64,000 nucleotides of DNA, from positions 13,010,001 to 13,074,000 of the forward strand of contig NC_092563.1 of the NCBI RefSeq assembly GCF_037975245.1. Direction: 5' to 3'. This stretch comes from Apostichopus japonicus. Taxonomy: Eukaryota > Echinodermata > Holothuroidea > Aspidochirotida > Stichopodidae. Shown in pieces: positions 50,956-61,949 of the stretch. The position numbers were made by a program, and so were the translations under genes. Under the pieces are notes generated by a model that was not told the origin of the DNA, made no database searches, and saw only the letters and a program-made list of their open reading frames with translations. Position 1 is the stretch's first letter. Every line of letters starts with the position of its first letter.

Positions 50956-51481
50956 ACTGGGGATGGAGCAGCACTGGTGCAGCTAGAGGACAAGAGACTT
51001 CATCCATACAAATTGTTGACATATTTTACATAAATTAGCAAGTGTTATATCTGATGCTTTTTATTAGGAAAAAGATTTAAAGTAATCATGGCTGAAAGGT
51101 TATATATCCTTGCTCGAGTGTTCAGTCTTGTGTATGGAGGACCATCAAAGCTATGATATACTCCATGATATACTCCAACTGAAATGAGGTTTTTCTAAGC
51201 TCTTAGGGAGATATGGTGGGATGGATGGGGGTAGTGGTCTATCACAAGCTTCTTTATACATTATTTTAATCATAATCCTTGGGTTTGCCTGCCATTAAAA
51301 AAAAACATTGCTAAGTTCGGTCTATTCTCAGTGCCTCCTGAGTGGTTTTACTTGCCAAAGACATGCCTGTGGTTGATAAAGGTTGTAAATATTCCACTTT
51401 TTACATACTTAGGGAAGTGACATAAACTGTAAACTAAAACTGATACAAAGTGAAGAAGTCGCATAGCAAACAAACGCTTAC

Positions 51482-51568
51482 CTCGACTGCATCCCAAACT
51501 ATCAGAGAATATACATCGGTTAGGCAATAGAGGTACTCGCTGTTAGCCCCACACCAGCCAATCTTTTG
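51482..51568 (-). CDS. WDR89: WDR89-like exon
   Basis: 29 codons, phase 0 on both sides, between catctcttgcag and GAG followed by gtaagc. QKIGWCGANSEYLYCLTD then VYSLIVWDAVE matches the WDR89 repeat CIGWSGKGYKQIYCMTHDEG...WWDLN. Confidence 0.88.
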
Positions 51569-51887
51569 CTGCAAGAGATGAAAAATATAATATTGATATC
51601 ATTAGGTGCTGACCTCATAATTCACTTCACAGAAATGTAAAATGGTCACAAAATGCAAACACAATTCCCTCTGCAAAACAAATGTAAAATCACAAAGTGT
51701 AGACATCATATTTCGTCACGTAACAACCTTGGAACTAGCAAAGGAATTAATTCTTTGCTCTTATCCATTACTCTTTTGCTCTTTTGCTCTTTTTCATTGA
51801 CTAATATTTTCCAGTCAGTTTTTTATTATTCATATATTAATATAGTATAAAATTTATCTGATATCATTACATACAGATGTTTAAGGG

Positions 51888-52395
51888 ACACTCAATAGAA
51901 ACATACTTTATTACATTTAAGTGCAGACAATAAAGACATCATAGCTCAATTAACAGAAACATAATGAATATCATTAGGAACAGTCATCATGATTCACTCA
52001 GCAAGAAACATTGCTGATATCATCTCAAACAGACACAGTAGTTCATTCAATAGAAGACATACTTTATTTTATTTAAGTGCAGACAATACAGACATCATAG
52101 CTCAATTAACAGAAACATAATGAATATCATTAGGAACAGTCATCATGATTCCTCAGCGAGAAACATTGCTGATATCATCAGGAACAGACATAATAGTTCA
52201 TTCAATAGAAACATACTTTATTTCATATAAGTGCAGACAATAAAGCCTTCTATATCAATTAACAGAAACATAATGATATCATTAGGAGCAGAAATAATAG
52301 CTCATTCAATAGAAACATATTTGACTTCATTATGTGCAGTCATACTTCTATTAAAAGAAACATAATGATATCATTAGGAGCAGACATCATAAATT
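51888..52395 (+). repeat. Tandem repeat of about 154 bp
   Basis: CAATAGAAACATACTTTATT and CATTAGGAACAGTCATCATG blocks recur at about 51893, 52048 and 52201, then decay. Confidence 0.85.
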
Positions 52396-53361
52396 ACTCA
52401 AAAATCAACGTACTTGCTATCCATAGATATAGTCATCACATCCACTATCCATGTACACATAATAATGCACTTTTACATATTAGTTCCATTTCACATTTCT
52501 GGATGTATTTGTTTTAAGAGAGTTGCACATTGCTCTTATTGCTTTATATTCCTTATACAGAAGGAAGTTAAGAAACTGCTCCTAATTAAAAACGTTTGTA
52601 GTGTACGATAACATACCTCACTGATCTGTCTTCATAATACTATATAATCAGGCTATGAAATTGACTTTCCAGCTGTGAAAATAGTGTGTTTGTTTTACAT
52701 CCAGGGCAGTAAGCTTACATTATCTAGGGTATTGATTTCCCCCGGCATCTTAGAATGAACAGGCTTGTAACATGTGCTACCTTAATATTAAGGTTCTAAA
52801 TAAACTAGTTTAGTCGGTTTCTTCTCGAGGTTGAACAAAACTTTGTGATATAATGAGAAAAGCGATCATACAGGTTTTCACAAAAGGAAATTAACATTTA
52901 AACAGAAATAAATAATTAGGTTTCAGTTATTGTTGCTTTCTCTTCTACTTGAAGATTACTAAGTTTTCGTAATGCTCTTCGGGGCTCTCGATAACATATT
53001 CAACTTGCGAAGAGGTTTGAAGGTTGCAAGTAAACTAGTCCTAAATTCTAGTACATGGCAATAAAACACTTCCACCCTATTAAATTTGTCTTTATTGCAA
53101 TGAAATTCTGGAAACTTTATTCTTGCTGTAATTGTTGCTGGTCCAAGTTAGGTAGACTAAAGTATCACCGAATTGATTAACGAGTTGGTCTGATTTTGTG
53201 GTCTTTAAGTGACCCATTGTTTTTGCAGTCATTCCTTTAGTTAGAGTACAGCACCACCAAAATTAAGGATTTTCAACACAAAAATAGCAGTTTTAATAGA
53301 AGCCCATTTTGCCATCAAGTTCCTGCTGACTTGTACATGCATACTTGTTACGTTCACTCAC

Positions 53362-53493
53362 CACTGTGGATTCCGAATTCAGTGTGGTTACTAGAGCGTC
53401 CTGTTCGTTATTTTTACCGATATCGAAGACGCAGACCAAACCGTCCGTAGATCCGGTAGCCAAACTGTCTGCTTTGGTGGGATGAAATTCAAC
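53362..53493 (-). CDS. WDR89: WDR89-like exon: first recognised exon in this window
   Basis: WDR89 is a WD40 beta-propeller protein of poorly known role. This 44-codon exon encodes VEFHPTKADSLATGSTDG, LVCVFDIGKNNEQDALVTT and LNSESTV. It is nearly collinear with human VRFHPSNPNMVVSGSSDGLVNVFDINIDNEEDALVTTCNS. It begins after cctcag and ends GTG followed by gtgagt, phase 0 on both sides. Together the six exons give 675 nt (224 residues plus stop) with every junction in phase, equal to about the C-terminal 60% of the human protein. The N-terminal repeats must be encoded upstream (to the right); I did not find them before 64000. Human WDR89 has its coding sequence in one exon, so the split structure here differs. 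Confidence 0.9.
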
Positions 53494-56400
53494 CTGAGGA
53501 AAAAATCAAAGTCAAATTGCAGACATAAAAACCAACACTCAAAATATTCACTCTTGGGTATTTCAATGATTTAAATTTTTATCATTTTATCAGCAAACAT
53601 TCCAGGAAAAGAAAGATGAAAAACTCATTATTAGTTCCCTACAAGATAGCACCCCCCCCCCCCCCCCGAGAGACTCATTACTTCAAAAAGTCATTAATGA
53701 CTCCATGACATAAACTGGGCCACTAATATGCTACTCTCAGATTTTAATTAGGGCGCATGGTATATCAATATGACTTTTATCTTTGGGATGCGGGGTTAAC
53801 TTGAGGCCGGTAGTTCAACTTCGGTCACGAACAGAAAGAGGTAGATCTTAACATAGGAAAATCAAACTTACACTCTGGGTAACAAAACAGCAGTGGCCAG
53901 TAAAATCACTACTAGACAAAACAGAGACTAAAATGAATTGCTGTTAAACAATTCAAATTAAGTTTAATTCAACTTGTTTTAACATGATACAGAATATGTC
54001 CTTTGACAGCGGGACAAATTTGCTGGATCCAGTTATATTAAATACAGGTGTGAAGCCCAACACATACACACACACACACACACATTCTAAGACCTCTCAC
54101 TGTGAAATTATATGTGGGAACCATGCACAGTTAGCACATCTAATTGACAATTGTTTTGAGGGGAGGGGGAAGGGGTAAGACGGCACACCCATTGTAAAGT
54201 CTTTGTTTATCTCTGAGGACAGAGGTGCATCTGAAGGCATTTCTAGTTCTAACTTGATGGCAATTTTCATTGTTTATTTAATATTTTAATTTTTACAATT
54301 TTTTTTGTTTGCACCATGCATATGTGGGTCCACCTTCATTTTAGTTTGTGAGAGCTCTTTTTATCCACAAAATTAAGCAAGACTATAAGCACAATAATAA
54401 CAAATTAAGAAGACAATAATGGGAATGGTTAAAAATGAATTATTCTGCATCCGAGAATAACTGAAAGAGGAAACTTTTTACATTTGTTTTATATTTTGTC
54501 TATATGATGGAAACTAAAACCTTTGAATTTGGAGCAGCTTTAGCACAGTATATGTGTTTTTAGGAGGTGTGGATGGGGGGGGGGGGGAGGAGGGGGCTAT
54601 GACACATTCTTGGCAGCCAAATCCTGAAACCCCATCCCCTGTCCTCACAGACATAGCACTAGTGGGAGTAAAATAAAAACTGTCCAAACATGTGGTAGTG
54701 TCGCAGGGATGACTGCATCTCTTATAGTTCCAAGAAAGACGAAGGTTAAACAATTTCAAGTTATGTGCCCTTGACAAAATGAAACTTGACATATCAAGCA
54801 CATCATGTCAAAGAAAGATGAGCGACTTAAGAAGACATTTTCTTGGCTATTTTCCACGATACACTTCAAGGGGTTTTGTACTATATGATCTGTGATATGT
54901 CCTACCGCTGTACATTGTGTCATTCGATCCAACGCTACATTTACAAGAAATGCACATCTGCAGTGGCATACATAAATAAAAGCTTAGGGCTAATAATGAG
55001 AAAAGAAACTTCTGACTATGTCTCAGAGAATAATTTATGCTTGTATTTCATTTATTTCACAGATGTGTCACTCTCTCTGTCCTGTTCTTGATGACCAAAA
55101 CATCCCTCTTAGGATCGGAAAAATATCGACAGGAAAAAATATGCCATATTCTCGTTTGTCCGATATAAAGAGTACGAAGACGATGATGACGATGGCAGCA
55201 GGGTAATAAATAATAACCTCCAAGGCCTCTGAGTCACATGACAACCGTAGAACATAAACCTGATAGCTTCAAGAAAGATATTACCACTTGAAGGACTTTA
55301 TAACCAGCAGAGCGGAAACGTCTAGAAAATAAGGTCCTCAAAATAGACGTACCAAGACAATCTCGTAATGCTAAAAACGGCAAAGAGGAAACCGAAAAGT
55401 TCTACAGACATCAAAGAGGAGAATCTACCCCGAGGTCCTTCCTTCGGGATCGCTATATGAATCCTACATGTTAAACGATTGTGAAAGGAAACCATTCCCA
55501 CCGTTTTCAACAAAGTAAACCAATAAACGCAAAACACTTCACATATGGCTGAGTTTGAATTGCCTATAGCCTTATTATGCTATCACGTCCTGTAAATCAC
55601 GTTTTGAAAAAACCTCGCCGTTTGATCAAGCACCTGTTCCTGGCCCTTCGTACCCTGAAGGTCCCTTTTATACATTTAGAGGAAACATCAAAGAGTGCTG
55701 AAAATATTGTATCTTTGTAAATTCAGATATTTCTGTTATTTTCAGTTGATGAGTTCAAGAGTCAAATCTTTTTTTAGTAGTTCTAGAGAATATCTAGTAT
55801 GTTGCTTTTCAAAGTACAAAGTTGCAAATGCAACTCGAGCAAAAGAAGAAATATTATCTGAAACGTTCAGTAATTGCTATATAACTATAACTGACGAAAC
55901 CAAGTTGAAACCAAGTTTTCAGCATCTTTTGGTCATTTTTGAATAACATAGAAAGATATCCTTTCCAGTATGTCAGTATTTCTTTACCTGGGGTGACTCA
56001 CATACACTTTGGGGGTAGGAGACAAGGCTCCAGGGGGTGCATGTGTAGCTATAAGCCTACATAACAAACTAAACCCCAATACCTTATATGCAAAATGCAC
56101 GGTTCTTCAACAGCTGGTAAAGCTGGTGTAATTGTTTCTTTTCTTTTTTAATTGCCAAGGGGACATGAGTAGAGCAAAAATGTTGAAGAATACAGCAATA
56201 GGTGATCACAGATAAACTCATATAGTAGGTCAATAAGGGGGGGGGGGGGGGGAAGGAGCACATTGCTAAAATGTCACCGACTTTTATAAGCTAGGTAGAT
56301 TTGAGTGCATATATGTTGAATGGAGAGAGGTAAGAGAGGAGTGAAAAGTAAATCTCATATAGTTTGAACAAAGAGCAATAATTAATATCTATCAATAGGT

Positions 56401-56956
56401 CATTAACTATGATTAATATCGAATCTTGTTTCTTACCCATAGGTGACTACTCTTCCATAGAAAATGACTGAAGATTAAAGGGAATGTGTAAAACACAGCC
56501 TTAATTCTTACACTTTTAGCTAAGAACTTTATTGATGTTTCCATTTTGAGATGAAATACAGACTTCTCGATGCAGCAACATGTGTTTAAAGCGCTAAAGC
56601 CATTTGCATATCTATTGCAATGTACATTATACATGAGCAGAAGACTGTTCAACACACACAGCATCTTTATCGTATCCCTCAAGAAAGCCAATCAAGAAAG
56701 TTAATTACTTTTCAAACCAAAATAAATACAGACATCCTAGTGCTACGACGTGTTTAATTGAGCAGATGTATATTTAATAAAGGTTTAGCATAAGGTACTT
56801 TGTATGTCAGAAGCAGCTCAGAAATACAGTCGTTGCCATTAAATGAGAATAGTAACTTTAATGAACAGTCAATTTATAACCTCCATGTGTGGGTAAGACC
56901 TCTGGGAACAGACTACACTCCTAAATATCGTACATTTTATTAATGACATGAGTGAA

Positions 56957-57080
56957 AACTGGTGGGAGGATTGAAAGGGTTTTTGTAATGAAAATGCAAC
57001 CAGCGGTTAAAAAGTGAATCTAGTGGGAGGACTGAAAAGGTTTTTGCAATGAAAAGGCAACCTGCGGTTTAAAAGTGGCT
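56957..57080 (+). repeat. Tandem duplication of about 64 bp
   Basis: GTGGGAGGATTGAAAGGG then GTTTTTGTAATGAAAATGC and the diverged copy GTGGGAGGACTGAAAAGG lie side by side. Confidence 0.8.
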
Positions 57081-57504
57081 AGATCGATAAATAGCTCATC
57101 TCAGAGGAAGTTATCCTCGAGAGTGCATCCCCAAGTCTGATTGGGAGAGAAAACGAAAACTAAAAACAGACGTCATTACTGACCTATAAGGTCACATGAC
57201 TCAACATTTACGAAGTCACAGACCCCCCCCCCCTGTAGGCAAAATTCAAGCCAAGATTGACCAAAGATGAGAACAACCGAGATGGAAAGCACCCACACTT
57301 CCCGAGAAGATTTACATAAAATTGGATGAGAGCAAATTTCACTTGGTCTCCCCTTCCCTGCTGCGTTCTGGTGGGGGGGGGGGAGATCAAATGAAATTGG
57401 TGTTTTTTGACTGGCAATTGAATTGATAAACGTTCTCTGTGAAATGGCGCTTTAACATAAAAGTTATGAAAAGTCCTGCTGAAGTAGTGTGGTGTGGATA
57501 AGAC

Positions 57505-57572
57505 TGAAATTGCCTCCTGAATTTCCCTTTGGGATCAATAAAGTTTTACTTATCTTACCTTATCTTAAGACA
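57505..57572 (+). mobile_element. LINE/SINE 3' tail
   Basis: CTGAATTTCCCTTTGGGATC, AATAAAGTTTTAC and TTATCTTACCTTATCTTA form a typical non-LTR 3' tail with short tandem units. Only the tail is present. Confidence 0.65.
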
Positions 57573-58214
57573 ATTAGGCACTGTATGGTTAGTTGCCAAG
57601 GTGGCAAAACCTCTTCACATTAAAATGTTCATATAGTTTCCCATTGAAAAATGTTCATGGCTACATTTTCCAGGTTGGCATATCTAACATAGGTACACAA
57701 TTGCAAGTTGGTAAATGTCTTAGAAATACATGTGAAATGCTATATTAGACCCACCTGTGGCACATAACCATCACTATACAGATGCCTACCATGCCAATAC
57801 TGTGAGTTTTTATCAAATATCTTTCACAACCCCCCTCCATCTGTATATAAGCCCCTAACCCTGTATCTATCTGCCTGCCTTGACCACATACGGCACTCAT
57901 AATTATCCCCAAACATATTCAAGCAAGCATGCAACTGCTCAATTTCACGAAAGAAAAATTAATGTTTTGATGAAAAGTGATGAGTTATAATGAACAGGGT
58001 TAAGTGAGGAAGTTTTTTCATCTAGGTGTTTTCTGTAAACCTGAAGATTAAACTGTGAAATAAACAACCAGATTTAATTCACAGACAGAAATGAATCTTG
58101 TCTGATAACACACAAATCAAAATGATAATTTCCTTTTGTTAAGTACTTGTTGTAAATTAAAACATAGTGGGCTGTTTATTAGTGCTATATTTAACCTTGG
58201 TGCAGATCAAATCA

Positions 58215-58325
58215 TGAAAATTGAATTGAATTCTGGTTTAATTTATTGATTCGAAAAGCTTGAGATCTCTTCCAGATCCATGCTCGTGATTCTGGTCTTG
58301 TTGATGTGGAGTCTGTGGACACACA
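58215..58325 (-). mobile_element. Possible retroelement 3' tail
   Basis: The minus strand reads AAGCTTTTCGAATCAATAAA then TTAAACCAG and AATTC units, resembling a LINE or SINE terminus. Weak evidence. Confidence 0.3.
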
Positions 58326-59731
58326 TTAATTCTTAATGCAGGCATGCTAGACCTAGTTTTTTGGTCTATTTAAATAAGTCTTATGTGGGTTAATTGCAAC
58401 CGTTGTAAGCCAGAGAGAATATGCCATCAGTCCTGTCTAGGTTCTCTCAAAGAATAAAACACACCAGTACCAATGACTGTAATCAACTCATGATCAACAA
58501 ACTTTAAACTGTAAACAAAAAGTTGGAATGAAATCTACTGGGAAGTCAACGAAGCAATTTGTCATGAATGGTGATAAACTGCAAGATTATTTGCTGGTAA
58601 TGTTGAAACTCAGCAATATGCTAATATTATTATATATCATAATTAGTCAAAAGTAATATTGAAGAAATTTGAAACTATTTTTAGAAAATATAATTTTATG
58701 TGATTTTTACCTTGGGCAAATATGTGTGAGAAGGGAGGTCTAAGAAGCTGCTGGGTTCCATTTTTTCACTCTTTTTTTGTGTGATTAATGGGGCCATGCA
58801 GGTACAAAGTAATTGAGGTAATTGTTATTATCAATACTTAATACATTTCATTACCAATACTTAATACATGACTTAATACATTATCAATACTTAATACAAA
58901 CAGAAAGAAGGTAACCATGAATATTCACCATGTACCAAGCATATATTATAAACCTCTTGATTTGGAAGTTGCCACAAGTTGCTGACAGTGTATCACTTCT
59001 TAGGATAAAGAAACATATTCTACATTGTTTATTTGAAAACATCTCAATATCATGTTTCGAACTCAAGATATGGTTGAATGAATGGAACTTATTTTGATTG
59101 GTTAAAAGTTTGATTTCCCAAGGGAGTGTTATCACAGTAGGTAGTGATGAGTGCAGAATTCCAAAGACTGCGGTGGGGGAAGGGGAGGGTTAAAATCTAG
59201 GTAGGGGAATAGGAACCATTTTGGAAGGGACAGAGGCAGATCTTGAATTTGGCATGGTGGTGGTGGGGTCAGTGATGCCCACTTCAGCCACTGGAATATC
59301 CTTTAATTACAACAAAAAAAGAAAAAAACAGGTTGATATTTAACGTCACTGTTATCAGTCTGGAGGTTGTTGATAACAAATCAAATAAGAAAAAATCCCT
59401 CATTTACTATATTGTATTGTTAAATGATTTATTACTGACTATTAAGCAGCAGCACAAAGATCTCCTTAGTAGTTTGAATCCAGTTATGTGCGAATTAAGT
59501 TACTGAACTTAACCAGGACGAGAGCAAGTCAACATGTGTTAGGTCTTTGTTCTATTACTGTACTAAGATGGCATCATGCAAGACACACACTAGGATTAAC
59601 CATTTATTTATTAATTAATTAATTAATTAGTTATCACGCATATGTATCCGCACACCATCTGCATATAAGCTCAGTTTTGAAGTTTTTTTTAATTTTTTTG
59701 AAATTTAATTTTTTTTTTCTTCACCAAATAG

Positions 59732-59830
59732 GAACACCGCCCCACTACAATTTGCATATTACAGCAGGGAAAGACTGTAGATGCAGCGCCCATGTACCAG
59801 TCACCCTCGTGGTCTCAACGACCAAGAAAG
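59732..59830 (+). CDS. Unrecognised plus-strand gene, internal exon A
   Basis: After a pyrimidine-rich acceptor (tttcttcaccaaatag), a 99-nt exon open in one usable frame encodes TPPHYNLHITAGKDCRCSAH then VPVTLVVSTTKK, ending AAAG followed by gtatga. It enters and leaves in phase 1. The VPVTLVVST segment looks like a beta-strand. I do not recognise the family. Support comes from the splice sites and from phase agreement with exons B and C. The upstream exon or exons were not found. Confidence 0.6.
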
Positions 59831-60473
59831 GTATGACAACCTTTCTCCCTCCCTCCCTCCCATTTTCCATACCTCTTCCTCTACCCCTCTCCTCTTCACG
59901 TTGTTGTTGTTTGTTTTCCAATTCTTTCCTTCTCCTCATTCATCTCAACTACTAATTAACTCCCATTGTCTCAAACTATTAATGAGTCTTTCTCCTTCAG
60001 CTCCTTAATCCTCTCTTAGCCTCTTAGCACCAAAACACGAGACGTCCATTTTCTTTTTGACACTGATTTTCAACTCTATATATATATATATATGCAAGTT
60101 CATGTTATTTGCTTGTTAGTACTTTGTTGTTGTTGTTGTAAATTTAATTCCAGACATGTACAAGTGTGAAAAGTTCTCTGCTGGGGTTCCTTTTTCCAGG
60201 AACCTTTATTAGACTATGAACAATAAATATAATAAAAACCATATAAATGAGTCAAAAGGGCAGGCTAGAAACAATTTCCTGTAATCCTAAACTGCGCCGA
60301 GTAAAAAAAATAATATATGTTGGGAAAAACACAAATGTAATCTTTCGTGTTGGAATATAAAAACTTGATTTCCGAGGCTCACTTATTTTCTAGACTTTTC
60401 TTCCTATAGTTTCTTTTGTTTTTGTTTTACAATTCCTTTGGGAGACTGCTCTTTCATTCTTCTTTCATTTAAG

Positions 60474-60566
60474 ATACCCTTGATGAAGATGAGTCTCCAG
60501 CTGATGTGCCAGAAATTGCTTCCTTCCGATTGCTGAGAAGCAGAGAGGCTTTTAATACACTATTAG
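60474..60566 (+). CDS. Unrecognised plus-strand gene, internal exon B
   Basis: 93 nt, phase 1 in and out, between ttctttcatttaag and TATTAG followed by gtttgt. Encodes D (split codon) then TLDEDESPADVPEIAS and FRLLRSREAFNTLL: an acidic stretch followed by an amphipathic, Arg-containing helix-like segment. Composition is protein-like and unlike the AT-rich surroundings. Confidence 0.6.
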
Positions 60567-61768
60567 GTTTGTTTATTCTCCATCTCACTTGACTGATTTC
60601 ACATCTTCTTGTTAGAATATGGTTAAGGTGACATTTTGCTCCTAAATTAGCTTTTAAAGATTCATGTTCATTTGAGCCACCTTAGAAGAAGAAGAAGCCC
60701 TTCCCAAAAGGCCTCTGCAGCAAAAAAAGGGGGGGGAGAGGAATAGTTATAAAAAAAATCCAGTATCCGTGAAATGCTGCCACGAAAAACGGGACGGATA
60801 TAAAAAAAGTTGGCGGTGAATTTGTCAATTTTCCGAATGATTTCCCAGACGGTGACAATTACTCAATGCTGGCGGCGTAACCGTGAGATCTCATGCATTG
60901 GTGATGGGGCTTGGTTCAAACAGGTAGTAGCAGCAGAGACGGAGAGAGAGACGAGAGAGAGAGAGGAGGAGGAGGATTTCTCATCTCATGCCGTGAGAGC
61001 TCATGAATGATTAATTACCAACGACGGGTCTCCATTACCGTTAATGATTCAACAAAGATTTAAGGCTTGCTTTATTATACGGGAGAGGTTGACATCAGAG
61101 CTAAAAATTTGTATCTTTAAAGATTGGAATTAAAAGTAAAAGGGGGGGGGGGAGAAACATAGAGAGGAAATAAAAGATCAAAGAAAAAGAAAATGAGCTG
61201 GCTATAATCACTCTATGATATACGAGAATTTTGGGGGGTAATATCTCAAAAGTATAAGGCTTTTTTATATCAGTTTTTCTTCAAGACTATTTTTTCTTCC
61301 CTATATGATACCAACGAGCTTAAGTCTCTTTGCTACGTCATTAACCGGAGCGATTGGTCATTGCTGGAAGGCATGACCCGTTCAAATTTAGCTACGCTGA
61401 CATTTTTACATATATAATTTTATGAACTATTTTTTCATTGATGCACTCACTATTATAACACAACATCTCTGTATATATTCATTCAAATCTTTTCCTTCCG
61501 TTTGGACAAATTTTCTATATTTGACCACAAGATAAAATGAAAAGAAAAAGAGTCTTACAATGTCTTTTATCTAACAAGATATATTTGTATATCAGTAGAT
61601 GTTTTAAATATTTTTTATTAGCAACAGGATAATTTTGTAACATTCTAGGTCTGATATGGATTATACTGCTAGCCATCATTGCACGCATCTAATTAGCATA
61701 ATAATCTGTTCTGCATGGATCGAATCTAACTCTTGCTTTATCACTAATTGCTTTCCTCTATCCATTAG

Positions 61769-61941
61769 GACCTCATTCCTATAATGCTTCTTCAAACGTC
61801 CCCCATGCACCCATATGCTTTATAATGACCCGATTCATGCCATCACCAACAGCGGCATCAACGCCAGTTGAGAGAATAACCCATTCCTACATTCCTACAC
61901 AACAGGCTGTGAGTTACGTTAACTCTAAAATCTACTTCTAG
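61769..61941 (+). CDS. Unrecognised plus-strand gene, exon C (last, or spliced at 61908)
   Basis: Enters in phase 1 after cctctatccattag. Encodes PHSYNASSNVPHAPICFIMT, RFMPSPTAASTPVERITHSY and IPTQQAVSYVNSKIYF, then TAG at 61939-61941. A good donor (GCT followed by GTGAGT) lies at 61909, so the exon may instead end at 61908 in phase 0 and continue to the right. A possible next exon starts after ttgcactacag at 62502 and stays open to a stop at 62696, but its composition is not convincing. Confidence 0.55.
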
Positions 61942-61949
61942 GATCTTGT

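Larger units (their letters stand above)
53500..59730. other. Region right of the first recognised WDR89 exon
   Basis: Expected to be WDR89 intron, but no N-terminal WD-repeat exon was found on the minus strand. It also holds C/G runs, an AC microsatellite (54065-54085), a 64-bp duplication and retroelement tails. Confidence 0.55.

Noticed and set aside
50640-51022. Pro/Ser/Thr-rich minus-strand frames
   Set aside because: Direct translation of the 41/37-bp minisatellite; no start context or family.
55063-55202. Possible plus-strand exon with a good acceptor and donor
   Set aside because: Only one frame is open and it ends in phase 2, incompatible with the phase-1 exon at 59732. No family recognised.
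55987-56052. Minus-strand candidate for the missing WDR89 upstream exon (ends CCCCAG then gtaaag)
   Set aside because: Phase fits, but the translation lacks the acidic HSDD-type sequence expected there; likely chance.
58710-58765. Minus-strand ATG segment ending CCCAAG then gtaaaa, as a possible WDR89 first exon
   Set aside because: Translation (MEPSSFLDLPSH) does not resemble the known N-terminus, and no linking exons were found.
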